From positions 1-64,000 of the forward strand of contig NZ_AAWS01000013.1 in NCBI RefSeq assembly GCF_000169175.1: a DNA stretch of 64,000 nt, read 5' to 3'. The position numbers and the translations under genes were made by a program. Positions 45,315 to 54,149 of the stretch are shown here, in pieces. The notes under the pieces were generated by a model. That model did not search any database. It was given only the letters and a program-made list of their open reading frames with translations, and was not told the DNA's origin. The DNA comes from Microscilla marina ATCC 23134 (GTDB taxonomy: Bacteria > Bacteroidota > Bacteroidia > Cytophagales > Microscillaceae). Each line of letters starts with the position of its first letter. Position 1 is the stretch's first letter.

Positions 45315-45770
45315 ATGGCAAATTTTCAAAAAATTGACAAGCCTTCAAAAGAGGAGCAGACAACAGCATTACATTCATATGATGCCCTTACCACGATGCT
45401 AAAGCAAGTAAATTCACGCACAGTAGAAGTAGAGGTAGAAGAAACCAAGCAGAAGGTTCAAATTCCTTTGAGGGCATTAAAATTATTGGTTAAAGTACTC
45501 AAGGCAATGGGAGAAGGAAAGGCGGTGTCTATAGCGCCAGTCGAGGCAGAGGTTACTACCCAGTCAGCAGCCGAGATTTTGGGTTGTTCACGCCCACACT
45601 TGGTTAAGCTACTCGAGACAGGTGAGATTAAATTTACTAAGGTGGGCAGGCATCGGAGGATAAAGATTGAAGATGTGATGGAATACAAAACAAAGATGAA
45701 ACAAGACCAGGAAAAAAGAATTTTGGAAATGATGAGGCTAGATGAGGAGGACGGATTATATGATTCATAG
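45315..45770 (+). CDS. Excisionase-family HTH antitoxin
   Basis: The product has 151 residues. The C-terminal 60 residues form a MerR/excisionase-type helix-turn-helix: SAAEILGCSRPHLVKLLETG, then GRHRRIKIEDVMEYK. The N-terminal part is helical and could bind the toxin. The gene overlaps by 11 bases the start of a PIN-domain toxin reading frame, the usual order for this two-gene toxin-antitoxin type in Bacteroidota. It is probably an autorepressing antitoxin. It lies outside the tRNA-bounded island, 250 bases past its right end. Confidence 0.85.
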   Translation: MANFQKIDKPSKEEQTTALHSYDALTTMLKQVNSRTVEVEVEETKQKVQIPLRALKLLVKVLKAMGEGKAVSIAPVEAEVTTQSAAEILGCSRPHLVKLLETGEIKFTKVGRHRRIKIEDVMEYKTKMKQDQEKRILEMMRLDEEDGLYDS

Positions 45771-46303
45771 CCAAAAATTCACTTGTGTTTTAGATACCAA
45801 TGTAATTTATCCAATCACAATACGAGACCTGCTATTCTGGCTTGCCTACTTTGACTTGTATACTCCAAAGTGGAGCAAGCATATATTTGATGAGTGGCAA
45901 GATGTTATGAAAAGAAATAGCCAAACGTATAGAGAATGCAAATAAAGCATTTCCCTTTGCGTTGGTTGATAATTATGAGTCTTTAATTGAAACTCTTACA
46001 CTGAAAGATGAAAAAGATAGACATGTTTTGGCAGCTGCAATCAAGACGAATGCAAACCTTATTGTTACAAACAACATCAAAGATTTTCCAAATGACTATT
46101 TGGCTACTTTTGGTTTGGTAGCCAAAAGTGCGGATGATTTTATTACTGATACCATAGACTTAAACCCAGACAAGGCTGTACAAGCGTTTTTGAAATTGGT
46201 CAGTGGCAAGAGAAACCCACCCATGGATGCCTACCAAGTGTTAGATAATTTTCGGAAAGTGGGGTTAACGCAATCAGCGGATTACTTGCATTCTCAAATT
46301 TGA
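45760..46303 (+). pseudogene. PIN-domain toxin gene broken by a frameshift
   Basis: The first frame (ATG 45760, 11 bases inside the antitoxin gene, after GAGGAGGA) reads MIHSQKFTCVLDTNVIYP, the PIN start with its metal aspartate, to HIFDEWQDVMKRN, and then stops at 45943-45945. A second frame, readable from about 45909, continues with KEIAKRIENANKAFPFALVD and goes on through LKDEKDRHVLAAAIKTNANL, a further PIN aspartate motif, to 46303. Together they form one PIN ribonuclease of about 180 residues, with a few codons lost at 45910-45925. Unless it is recoded, the toxin is dead while its antitoxin is intact. PIN toxins cleave RNA. Confidence 0.85.
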
Positions 46304-46988
46304 ATATCCAAGACGGCTCAATGTTCTTTTTGTTTAATTGCCTAAGGCATTAGTTTACTTTCTGGCGTACATTTTAATGGGTATATATTTTCTTAGCCAG
46401 GAGGCAAGCCTTGAAGTAAAACATAAGTAAGAAAACGCCTTACTTTCAGCAGCCTACAGCACCGCATATACAAGCATGGGGCAACCTAAGCAGTTTGTCT
46501 TTATTTTATGACTTCAATGGAACAGCTTAAGTTCAATGGGGGAGGGGCGACTTACGGTTCAGGATGTGCAGCATACAACCAAATATTTTAATTAAAAGCA
46601 GGGATAGAATAGCTTCTTAAAAAAAAACTTGTATTTTTGCCGCCCTAAAAAAGTTTAAACTATGCTTTAAACTATATCCAAATACCAACTACCATATCAA
46701 ATACTAAATAAATATAAGTAAAGAGTATTTTAACAGCCTTTTGCTATTGATACTTAATTTTGTTAAATTTAGAGAGTATTGTTATGGCAGTTTGTCAACC
46801 AAATAGCCTTATCAACAATTCAATCATAATTCATTCCTTCAATTACTCTTTGCTAATAATAATTCCACGTAAAAAACGTATCAACAACAAGAGCTAAAGT
46901 TTGACTAAAGCATATTTTAGTTTGTTAAACATATTTACAAATACAAACTTTTGGTTTAATCCTAAATTGAAATTTGTTAGAGTAAGCT
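46304..46988. other. Intergenic region without visible gene
   Basis: This 685-base stretch has no supported gene or repeat. TATTTTTG near 46632 (TTGTATTTTTGCCGCC) fits the -7 motif TAnnTTTG, without a matching -33 element. The composition becomes very AT-rich after 46660. Old coding remnants cannot be excluded. Confidence 0.35.
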
Positions 46989-47387
46989 ATGAGACGTACT
47001 AGACAAAGAAAACCCCGCACAGTTACTGTTTTGCAAAAGCTTTATGAAAGTGGCTTAGACTTTACAATGACTGACTTAAAACATTTGAATGGAAGTTTAT
47101 ACTACCTTGATTGGACCAATAACTATCCTAATACAGAGTTGCCGGAAAAGGAGGCTGTGTTTCAGGAAAAAACAATTAAGTTATTTGAGTTTCCCCCTAT
47201 GTTTGAGAAAAAGATAGAATCGAAAATCTTTTTCCATTTTAAGCGTAAATCAGAAAATCTGCGCAAGCATGGATTATTTGCCGATGAGGTAGATCCTAAC
47301 CTTGCCCAGTTAGAAAGACTTGAGCACTTGGAGAATCAGCAAAACCAACGCTCCCAAAGAAACCCAAGAAATTCTTACCGAGATTAA
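46989..47387 (+). CDS. Hypothetical basic protein
   Basis: The product has 132 residues with a very basic N-terminus (MRRTRQRKPRTVTVLQKLYE) and a Gln/Asn/Arg-rich tail (LENQQNQRSQRNPRNSYRD). The middle holds a compact segment rich in Phe and Lys (EFPPMFEKKIESKIFFHFKR). No membrane segment or signal peptide is visible. I recognise no family; binding to nucleic acid is a guess from charge. It stands alone between the toxin-antitoxin region and the M48 protease gene, which is on the other strand. Confidence 0.6.
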   Translation: MRRTRQRKPRTVTVLQKLYESGLDFTMTDLKHLNGSLYYLDWTNNYPNTELPEKEAVFQEKTIKLFEFPPMFEKKIESKIFFHFKRKSENLRKHGLFADEVDPNLAQLERLEHLENQQNQRSQRNPRNSYRD

Positions 47388-47459
47388 TATTCGCTGTTGA
47401 GTTTGACTGGTTACCTTCTATTTTTTTATTAGGTGCCAGCAGGCCTTTCAAAATTTTTA

Positions 47460-48242
47460 TTAACGTGGAGGCAAAGAGTTTTTAATCTGCGCCAAACTTT
47501 TGCGGTTGCCAACGGTTTGACAATTAATTTTCTGAGCCTTCTTATTTATATTCATTACCCTATCTTCTGATGCGGGGTGAGTGCTCAACCAAGCCGCTTT
47601 TTTATTACCCCCCTCTTTTGCCATTCTGTCAAAAAACTCAGACAAAGCATTGCATTGATAATGAGTGTCTGCCAGGTACATCACCGAGTAATTGTCGGCT
47701 TCGCGTTCTGCCGAACGGCTAAACGTAAGTCCCAGGAGTGTGTTGGCAAGGTTGGCTGTACTGCCATTGCCCAACAAAATAGTAAGCGCTATAGTAGTAC
47801 CTATGCGTTTGTTTAGGTTTTTTATCGAGTGACGTCGCTCTGCATGGGCTATTTCGTGCCCTAACACCCCTGCCAACTGGTCTTCGGTTTCAAGATAGCG
47901 GATTAACCCCGTATACACAAAAATATAGCCTCCTGGTGTAACAAAGGCATTGATGGTATTGTCGTCGTGCACAATGTACAGTTTCCACTCAAACTCGCTG
48001 CGAAACCTGATTTCTTTAGACTGTAAAATAGTATTGGCCATTTTGTCCAGGTGTTGGTAAGCCTGGGCGTATTGGGAGCGGTTAAGAATCCGCATTTTAG
48101 CTACTACCTCGTCTCGCACTTGTTTGCCTATGCGTACATCACGGGTAACATTGGGCTTATATGCCTGCCCTTTCATGGTACAGTCAGACAAGCCTAAAAT
48201 TAAAAGAAAAGCAACAAAATAAGTCGCAAGTTTACTGTTCAT
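47460..48242 (-). CDS. M48 family metallopeptidase, putative lipoprotein
   Basis: The 260-residue product has a signal peptide ending in LGLSDC, lipobox-like but with an unusual Asp before the Cys. The M48 zinc motif HEIAHAERRH lies near residue 130, and the third ligand is in EREADNYSVMYLAD near 182. Family members such as BepA and LoiP act in periplasmic quality control of outer-membrane proteins. The length matches BepA without its TPR part. It is alone on the minus strand, and the gap upstream holds a dispersed repeat. Confidence 0.92.
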   Translation of the reverse strand: MNSKLATYFVAFLLILGLSDCTMKGQAYKPNVTRDVRIGKQVRDEVVAKMRILNRSQYAQAYQHLDKMANTILQSKEIRFRSEFEWKLYIVHDDNTINAFVTPGGYIFVYTGLIRYLETEDQLAGVLGHEIAHAERRHSIKNLNKRIGTTIALTILLGNGSTANLANTLLGLTFSRSAEREADNYSVMYLADTHYQCNALSEFFDRMAKEGGNKKAAWLSTHPASEDRVMNINKKAQKINCQTVGNRKSLAQIKNSLPPR

Positions 48243-48575
48243 AACGCGGTGTAATTTTGTGAATAAAACCTATAACGACAAGGTGTGTTTTTTGAAGTTA
48301 AAATTAAAAATAGTTAAAATAACTTAGGAACATGTTCAAAATAAGTGTCGAGATTGAGGACATAAACTCAAGGCTAAAAGTAACGAAAGTCAGTAAAGAG
48401 AACCGCAGAACGAAGTTCAAGCTCTGCGAAGCTAATTTGTTCTAAATCGGACACTTATTGTTGAGGGCTACGCCCGAAATCCCGTTTACGGGGCGATCAC
48501 GTTCCTTAATGGTCTACCAATATACAGCAGCAATAAATAGAGTCCTTTGTTGAGTGAGCATAATAACGAACATAA
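48243..48575. other. Intergenic region with dispersed repeat element
   Basis: No gene. An element of about 195 bases (48327-48521) has inverted ends, TTAGGAACATG against CACGTTCCTTAA. Inside are AATAAGTGTC and GACACTTATT arms and AGCTCTGCGAAGCTAATTT (48420-48438), a module also present in reverse at 63634-63653. GAGGGCTACGCCCGAAATCC (48472 on) resembles 6503-6549. Confidence 0.5.
48327..48521. repeat. Inverted-repeat element C (dispersed repeat family)
   Basis: The ends TTAGGAACATG and CACGTTCCTTAA are near-inverted; the nested arms AATAAGTGTC (48340 region) and GACACTTATT (48450 region) form a second stem. It shares segments with 6503-6549 and 63634-63653, which makes a mobile or processed repeat family likely. 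Confidence 0.45.
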
Positions 48576-49580
48576 CTATCCGCCTATAGTAGACATCGAC
48601 TCAGACACAGGCAGTTGGTTTTTACGTTTTTGCTCTGCTTCATACCCATCTTTGGCTCGTTGGTTAAAAGCCCCCAGCAATGCCACAGCAAGTGCCTGGT
48701 CGGTAGCTCCTGCCCGCATCAACTGCTTTACATCAAGCACCCCCTGGTCATACAAACACGTTTTGAGCGTACCCTGTGCCGTCATTCTTATGCGGTTGCA
48801 ACTACCACAAAAAGTACGCGAAAATGCGGCAATAATGCCTAATGAGCCTTGGTGTTCAGGAACTTGGTAATTGACCGAAGTAGCGTGAGGCGCCGTTTTT
48901 ACCCTTTCGATGGTGGGGTAAGCCGCCTTTAGGGTAGCCAGAATTTGTTGGTGGTTCCAGGCAAGTTGCTTGGTGCGTTGTCCCTCACCATTAAAAGGCA
49001 TTTCTTCTATATACCTCACCCCTATGGCATGAGTACGGGTAAGCTCGGCAAGAGGTACAATGTCTTCAGTATTTTGTCCTGCCATGACCACCATATTTAT
49101 TTTGGTTTTGATTCCACTTTCAATCAGGGCATCGAGACAACGCATGACTTTGTCAAACTCGTTGCGGCGGGTAATTTTTAGAAACCGTTCTTTGTCAAGC
49201 GTATCCAAACTCAGGTTTACCGACGATATGCCCATTTTTACCATTGCCGGAATGTATTGTTCAGTCAGCACCCCATTGGTAGTAATATTGAGCTCATTGA
49301 TCCCTTCTATGTTACGAATGGTTTGCATAAAGTTGATCAGGTCTTTGCGCAAGAAGGGCTCCCCTCCGGTAAGTCGTATTTTGTTTACCCCCATGCTTGC
49401 CAATAGCCTCACCAAACGCTCCATCTCTTCGTAAGAAAGCAGGTGTTTTTTGGGCAAGTACTTGATGCCTTCTTCAGGCATACAATAAAAACAGCGGAGG
49501 TTACACCGATCGGTGACCGCCAGACGCAGGTAGTTGATAGGACGCCCATGATTATCTATAATTTGAGAAGGTAACTGCAT
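48576..49580 (-). CDS. moaA: GTP 3',8-cyclase MoaA
   Basis: MoaA is the radical-SAM enzyme that starts molybdenum cofactor synthesis by cyclising GTP. The 334-residue product has the N-terminal cluster motif CNLRCFYC (Cys-x3-Cys-x2-Cys) near residue 28, the SAM-binding RLTGGEPFLRKDL and the C-terminal second cluster CGSCNRIRMTAQGTLKTC. It ends in the conserved Gly-Gly (STIGG) required for activity. moaD and moaE are divergent neighbours, 370 bases upstream. moaC is not in the window. Confidence 0.95.
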   Translation of the reverse strand: MQLPSQIIDNHGRPINYLRLAVTDRCNLRCFYCMPEEGIKYLPKKHLLSYEEMERLVRLLASMGVNKIRLTGGEPFLRKDLINFMQTIRNIEGINELNITTNGVLTEQYIPAMVKMGISSVNLSLDTLDKERFLKITRRNEFDKVMRCLDALIESGIKTKINMVVMAGQNTEDIVPLAELTRTHAIGVRYIEEMPFNGEGQRTKQLAWNHQQILATLKAAYPTIERVKTAPHATSVNYQVPEHQGSLGIIAAFSRTFCGSCNRIRMTAQGTLKTCLYDQGVLDVKQLMRAGATDQALAVALLGAFNQRAKDGYEAEQKRKNQLPVSESMSTIGG

Positions 49581-49953
49581 TTTGAACTCAATATTGGTGT
49601 TTATGGTTTATTTTCTAACTTTATTGTCTGTTTATCCAAACAAAAGTACCCTTTGAAAAGACCAAGGCAGGGTTTGGGTAGCCAGCAATTGATTGTTGAT
49701 AGTCCTCAATACTTGTGCATCAATGCTTGCTTTTAAGCAGATACTACAAGTGTGTACGGCTGGCTAAGAAAATTAAAAACACTTAAAAATAAGCGATTTA
49801 TGAGTTTATTAGTGGCTGGCAGGGTGTACCTAGAACCTAGAACCTAGAACCTAGAACCCTGTACCTTGAGCCTGTCCAAGTTGTGGACTACCGAACAAAG
49901 ATAACACATACAAAAACTAATAATAAACTAAATAGTTCAATCACATACCTGGT
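49581..49953. other. Divergent moaA-moaD intergenic region with microrepeat
   Basis: No gene. Bases 49829-49856 are four exact CCTAGAA heptamers, flanked by short inverted arms AGGGT and ACCCT. CAAAAGTA at 49641-49648 is a minus-strand TAnnTTTG -7 element candidate for moaA. No molybdenum-cofactor riboswitch fold was recognised. Confidence 0.45.
49829..49856. repeat. Heptamer microsatellite (CCTAGAA)4
   Basis: Four exact copies of CCTAGAA in a row between divergent moa genes. Copy number could vary by slippage and alter spacing in the promoter region. Confidence 0.85.
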
Positions 49954-50196
49954 ATGAAGTTAAATATACTATTATTTGGCATTGCCCGCGACATTGTTGG
50001 AGGGGCATCACTTGCGCTGGAAGTAGAAGAAAAAACCACTGTAGAGGCATTGATCGTGCATTTGCATAAAGTATACCCGGATTTTGACCGCTTGACAAGC
50101 TTGATGATTGCGGTAAACTCTGATTATGCAAAAGGAGAAGTGGTATTGAAAGAAAACGACGAAATAGCCCTTATTCCCCCCGTAAGCGGAGGTTAA
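49954..50196 (+). CDS. moaD: Molybdopterin synthase small subunit MoaD
   Basis: The product has 80 residues and a ubiquitin-like fold. MoaD carries the sulfur for the dithiolene on its C-terminal glycine as a thiocarboxylate; the end here is IPPVSGG, the classic Gly-Gly. MKLNILLFGIARDIVGGASL is the usual first strand-helix. It is followed 104 bases later by moaE, its partner in the heterotetramer, on the same strand. Confidence 0.95.
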   Translation: MKLNILLFGIARDIVGGASLALEVEEKTTVEALIVHLHKVYPDFDRLTSLMIAVNSDYAKGEVVLKENDEIALIPPVSGG

Positions 50197-50300
50197 CCCG
50201 GCATAAACCTTCGGCAGGCAATGCTTTGCTTTTTGTCGGGAGGCAAAGGTTTTTGAGCAAAAAAACGTTATTTTGAGCAATCCCTAATAAAACTCTCTTT

Positions 50301-50714
50301 ATGGAATTTAAAATCACCGACCAACCCATCAACGAACAAGAAGTAATAGACCTTGTCCGTTCGCCTCATTGTGGAGGTTTGTCAGTGTTTGTGGGCACCG
50401 TACGCAACCAAACCAAAGGCAAAAAAGTGATTTCGCTAGAGTTTGAGGCTTACGAAGCAATGGCCATGAACAAGATGCGCGAAATAGCTGAGCAGGCACA
50501 AAAGCGTTGGAAAACCGATAAAATAGCCATTTATCATCGGGTGGGCAAGCTAAGCGTAGAAGAAACCGCAGTAGTGATTGCGGTTTCTACTCCCCATCGT
50601 AAAGAATCGTTTCAGGCGTGCGAATACCTCATAGACACGTTGAAGCAGGTGGTACCTATTTGGAAAAAAGAAATTTACGAAGATGGCGAAATATGGGTAG
50701 CAGCCCACCCCTGA
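50301..50714 (+). CDS. moaE: Molybdopterin synthase catalytic subunit MoaE
   Basis: The product has 137 residues and is the large subunit that converts cyclic pyranopterin phosphate to molybdopterin with sulfur from MoaD. Family motifs are GGLSVFVGTVRNQTKGKKV near residue 25, LEFEAYEAMA, the catalytic-lysine region HRKESFQACEYLIDTLKQ and the C-terminal PIWKKEIYEDGEIW. Size is standard. It lies behind moaD on the plus strand, so the two are likely one transcript. Confidence 0.95.
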   Translation: MEFKITDQPINEQEVIDLVRSPHCGGLSVFVGTVRNQTKGKKVISLEFEAYEAMAMNKMREIAEQAQKRWKTDKIAIYHRVGKLSVEETAVVIAVSTPHRKESFQACEYLIDTLKQVVPIWKKEIYEDGEIWVAAHP

Positions 50715-50775
50715 GTGACCAATTGTTTGTGTAGGGAGGTACTCTACACAAACAATACATTGACACAACATCCGC

Positions 50776-51513
50776 TTATGATTGCAGCAATTCCTGTAAA
50801 ATCCGCTTGGTATCTGCCGGAAACCCGCCCTTAAGCATCCATTCGGCATAGCCCCGATTATCCCGTACCCGTTCTCCTTTATGTTTGCCAAAAGCAAAAA
50901 TTATTTCCCCCTCCTTGTCACGAGCCAACCGACGCGAAAAGTCTACATGGCGGCTGGAAAAACAAAGGTTATGAATTTCGTTTATGCTGGGTTCCTCGTC
51001 GAAGTGGGTAGCCAGTTGGCTTTCAAAAATTTCAAGCGTTGCCTGAGTGTCTGCCATCGCATTGTGTGCATTCTCTAGTTCTTTGTGGCAATACAACTGA
51101 TAAGCCGCTGACAAAGTACGTGGGTGAAAATGATAGTAAACCTTCATTACATCTATATATTGCACATCTGGTTCAGGAAAAACAACCCCAGCCCGGGCAA
51201 ACTCCTCAATCAATAGGGGCATGTCAAAGTTTAAATGATTGTACCCTGCCAGGTCGCACCCCCTGATAAACTCAAACAAACTCTTGGCTACCTGATGAAA
51301 AGTAGGGGCATCTTTGACCATTTCATCACTTACCCCATGTACTTTGGTTACCTCCGGAGGAATAGGAATGGTAGGGTTAATCAAGCGTTCTTTCTCTACC
51401 TTTGTGCCATCAGCGGCAAGCTTGATAATAGCAATTTGCACAATACGATCGTTCAGGGTATCAGTTCCGGTAGTTTCGAGATCAAAAAATACAATAGGCT
51501 TTTTGATTTGCAT
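50776..51513 (-). CDS. 3'-5' exonuclease (DnaQ/DEDDh) with C-terminal DUF3820-like domain
   Basis: The 245-residue product has the exonuclease fold: motif I FFDLETTGTD (residues 10-19), motif II YNHLNFDMPLLIEEF near 95 and motif III AHNAMADTQATLEIF near 148, so it is a DEDDh enzyme. The final 50 residues (FAFGKHKGERVRDNRGYAEW) resemble the small DUF3820 domain, also found fused to exonucleases. It could proofread or process DNA or RNA ends. It is not dnaQ of the polymerase core by any visible sign. The minus-strand gene stands alone. Confidence 0.88.
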   Translation of the reverse strand: MQIKKPIVFFDLETTGTDTLNDRIVQIAIIKLAADGTKVEKERLINPTIPIPPEVTKVHGVSDEMVKDAPTFHQVAKSLFEFIRGCDLAGYNHLNFDMPLLIEEFARAGVVFPEPDVQYIDVMKVYYHFHPRTLSAAYQLYCHKELENAHNAMADTQATLEIFESQLATHFDEEPSINEIHNLCFSSRHVDFSRRLARDKEGEIIFAFGKHKGERVRDNRGYAEWMLKGGFPADTKRILQELLQS

Positions 51514-51570
51514 ATTTTAGTATTGGTTTATTGAAAATATGAGATTGAGTAAAATAAAGGCGGTGGTGTG

Positions 51571-52179
51571 TTACCTTATTCTAAAACCCTCCAGGTCGGC
51601 AATGCCCCCCGAAATAATAAAGTTCATCGCATCTAAGCCAGAAGTATCCAAAGGTTTAACATTTTCGGCAAGGGCAATTACCAGTGTACCCGAAATACCA
51701 TAAGAACCGGGTAGGTACACCGCTACCTTGCCCGCCAGGTGTAGCCGTGACAAATCGTCTTGTACCATAAAACCCACCCTTTCGAGGTTTGATGGGTTCA
51801 TTTTTACCAATACTGGACGGTCAAATTTGCGTTTGCTGCCCACAAAAGCAGAGGTAAAACCCTGGAGGGAGGAATAAATAATACGAATAATGGGGATTCT
51901 GAAAAGCAATTGGTTAAACCACTTAAACATCGCTTTGGTAATAAAACCCGAAGCCAGGTAGCCGATAATGACCAAGGCGACAAGGTCGATGGCTACATAC
52001 ACCAGAAAATGTACTTCTACTGGTAAATAGGTATATCTTTTTGTCAAACGAATGGCCGAAAGCGTATAGTTGATAGAGAAAGTAAATACAAAATATACGG
52101 CATACGCGGTAAAAAAAATGGGGACTACAAAAAGCAAACCCTGTAAAAAATAGCGAATCAAGCGTTTGAAGATGAACAT
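51571..52179 (-). CDS. DUF502 family membrane protein
   Basis: The product has 202 residues from the inner ATG at 52179 (MFIFKRLIRYFLQGLLFVVP); the frame also extends to 52215. Two hydrophobic segments (residues 8-32 and 55-80) are followed by a soluble C-terminal domain with VAVYLPGSYGISGTLVIA, the DUF502 signature. These proteins are widespread in Bacteroidota and Proteobacteria and have no known activity. The start choice follows the family, in which RxxxxGLxxxxP opens close to the N-terminus. Confidence 0.85.
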   Translation of the reverse strand: MFIFKRLIRYFLQGLLFVVPIFFTAYAVYFVFTFSINYTLSAIRLTKRYTYLPVEVHFLVYVAIDLVALVIIGYLASGFITKAMFKWFNQLLFRIPIIRIIYSSLQGFTSAFVGSKRKFDRPVLVKMNPSNLERVGFMVQDDLSRLHLAGKVAVYLPGSYGISGTLVIALAENVKPLDTSGLDAMNFIISGGIADLEGFRIR

Positions 52180-52438
52180 AGTAATATTGAGTTTTTGAGT
52201 ATTAGATGATGGCAAATGGTTGTATAATACTTGGCAGAAGCGTCAAGCAATTCTTGAAAAAGCTAAAAACGCTTACTTTGAGTATTATATTTGCAAATAT
52301 AAGAAAAAAACTTTCATTTTATGAAATGAGCCTATAAAGCTTTGGCAAAAATGAGTACTTATTACATCAAAAACTTGGGTCAGGCTAGGCAGTCATAGAG
52401 AGGGCAGGGCTGGCAGGCTGGCAATGGTGAGTGATCTT

Positions 52439-53236
52439 CTATAAAACTTTACCTGTTTGGCAATAATGGACAAAGTGCTGGAGAATGGCACTGGTTTTTT
52501 GGGGGCGTTCCCAAGTGCCCATGTGTGCGGTGTGGTCTAGCAAGTGAATGTGGGCATCTTTTGGCAACACTATTTGGGGCAGGTATTGACTCATGGGAAT
52601 GGCAGGGTCTTGCTTGCCAATGAGAAACAAGACCGGGCAAGAGAGTTGCTGTAACAACTCACTGCGATCGGGGCGTTCACGCATGGCAAGTGTGACCTCT
52701 ATCAGCGATTTTTGGGGAGTGTGCAAGGCCATTGTTTTAGCTTCATTGATTGCTTCAGCGAGTTCGGGTAGCCTTTCGGCTAAAAACAAGGCTTGTACAA
52801 AGTGGTGGGCAAAGGGAGTAACCCCACGTTGGCGCACAATAGACACAATGCGGTTGCGTATTGCCTGGCGGGGTGCCGAATCGGGCAATGCACTGGAGTG
52901 AACCAGCCCTAAGCCCTCCAGCAAAGTAGGGTGTTGTGCCGCCATTGCCAGCGCCACATAGCCCCCCAACGAATGCCCCAACACAGTGCAGGTATGGACA
53001 TTTAAACTTTGGAGCAATGCCAGTACCTGCGCCGCCAAGGTGTCCATCGTTACCACAGGGGGCAGCAGATGCGCACTTTGACCAAAACCACCCAAGTCTA
53101 TATTTACTACCCGATACTGAGCCGTCAACACAGGCACAAGGTGTCGCCACATCGTACGGTTTTCGCAAAATCCATGCAACAACACCACTGTTTTTTGCCC
53201 TTTACCCTCGCTGTCATACGCCAGTAACCGATCCAT
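52439..53236 (-). CDS. Alpha/beta hydrolase
   Basis: The product has 265 residues of the alpha/beta hydrolase fold: oxyanion HGFCENRTMW near residue 22, nucleophile elbow GHSLGGYVALAMA with serine near 89, acid aspartate in IGKQDPAIPMS near 214 and histidine in LLDHTAHMGTW near 238. All three residues of the triad are present. Substrate is unknown; small esters or lactones are typical. It is directly followed by the ridA gene upstream on the same strand (0-base gap, minus strand), so the pair may be cotranscribed. Confidence 0.88.
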   Translation of the reverse strand: MDRLLAYDSEGKGQKTVVLLHGFCENRTMWRHLVPVLTAQYRVVNIDLGGFGQSAHLLPPVVTMDTLAAQVLALLQSLNVHTCTVLGHSLGGYVALAMAAQHPTLLEGLGLVHSSALPDSAPRQAIRNRIVSIVRQRGVTPFAHHFVQALFLAERLPELAEAINEAKTMALHTPQKSLIEVTLAMRERPDRSELLQQLSCPVLFLIGKQDPAIPMSQYLPQIVLPKDAHIHLLDHTAHMGTWERPQKTSAILQHFVHYCQTGKVL

Positions 53237-53623
53237 TTAGTCAATATAAGCAGTGGCCTCTATCTCTACCAACAAGTCAGGGTTGATCAAAGCGCTCACT
53301 TCTACCATAGAAGTCGCCGGATTAATGGCGCCAAAAAACTCATTGTGTGCTTTGCCTATAGCTTCCCATTGGCTAATGTCGGTGACATACATGCGAGTAC
53401 GCACCACATCTTTGAGCGTGGCTCCTGCTTGATTGAGCGCATCTTCTATTTTTTCAAGCACAAACCGGGTTTGCCGATAAGCATCGTCAATGCCTACAAT
53501 ACGGTTTTCGTCTTCTACTGCCGTAGTACCCGATACCTCTATCAGGTTGCCTATTTTTACAGCACGCGAATACCCTACTTGCTTTTCCCACATAGTACCA
53601 GAAGTAACATTTACTCTTGTCAT
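53237..53623 (-). CDS. RidA family protein
   Basis: The product has 128 residues from ATG 53623 (MTRVNVTSGTMWEKQVGYSR); the frame extends to 53698, but the extra 25 residues are not family-like. RidA enzymes deaminate reactive imine/enamine intermediates. The family signature DVVRTRMYVTDISQWEAIG includes the conserved arginine, and MVEVSALINPDLLVEIEATA is the C-terminal strand pair. It lies in front of the hydrolase gene with no gap. It could equally be one of the RidA-like proteins without deaminase activity. Confidence 0.9.
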   Translation of the reverse strand: MTRVNVTSGTMWEKQVGYSRAVKIGNLIEVSGTTAVEDENRIVGIDDAYRQTRFVLEKIEDALNQAGATLKDVVRTRMYVTDISQWEAIGKAHNEFFGAINPATSMVEVSALINPDLLVEIEATAYID

Positions 53624-53726
53624 TGTATTTGAGGTTTTGTTGAAAAAATATGAACCCATCCTGCCGCATACACCTGTGGCTTTACAACCCAGAAGCAAGC
53701 CCAGGACGAAATCTGTAGCTATAATT

Positions 53727-54149
53727 TTAGAACAGTGAGTTACTACTGTTGCTTTGTTCTTCTAGTCGTTGAATTTCTTTTTTTAGCAAAGCATTTTCGC
53801 TTTTTTGGCTTAAAATAGTTTCTTCTTTGGCTTTGAGTAATTCTTCGTAAAGTGCAATTTTTTCGTTTTTTAAATCCAGCTCAGATTTTGACAAAACCAA
53901 TTTTTCCTTTTCGTTACTCTCTATCAACATATCGCCTTCGCCCATTAATAACCAGTAAGCGTTTACATTTTTAAACGTAGTCACAATTTTGTGCAACACC
54001 TCAAAACTAGGCTTGCTACCCCTGCCATCGATAATATTATGGATAATGGTAGGGCTTACTTCCAGCTTTACACTGAAAGAATTTTTATTCATGTTGAGCC
54101 TCTCAATGAGGTTTTTCAGCCTTTCGGCAAAGTCATTTTGATTAGCCAT
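53727..54149 (-). CDS. XRE-family transcriptional regulator with coiled-coil tail
   Basis: The product has 140 residues. The N-terminal helix-turn-helix (residues 5-65: FAERLKNLIERLNMNKNSFS, then GRGSKPSFEVLHKIV) is of the phage-repressor type. The C-terminal 60 residues form a coiled coil (ELLKAKEETILSQKSENALL), likely for dimer formation. It resembles the small XRE proteins of Bacteroidota mobile regions. The target is unknown. The upstream gap (54150-54580) holds inverted repeats that could be operators. Confidence 0.88.
   Translation of the reverse strand: MANQNDFAERLKNLIERLNMNKNSFSVKLEVSPTIIHNIIDGRGSKPSFEVLHKIVTTFKNVNAYWLLMGEGDMLIESNEKEKLVLSKSELDLKNEKIALYEELLKAKEETILSQKSENALLKKEIQRLEEQSNSSNSLF

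Noticed and set aside
49581-49953. Molybdenum-cofactor riboswitch upstream of moaA/moaD
   Set aside because: No matching fold or conserved sequence was found; only the heptamer repeat and short arms are present.
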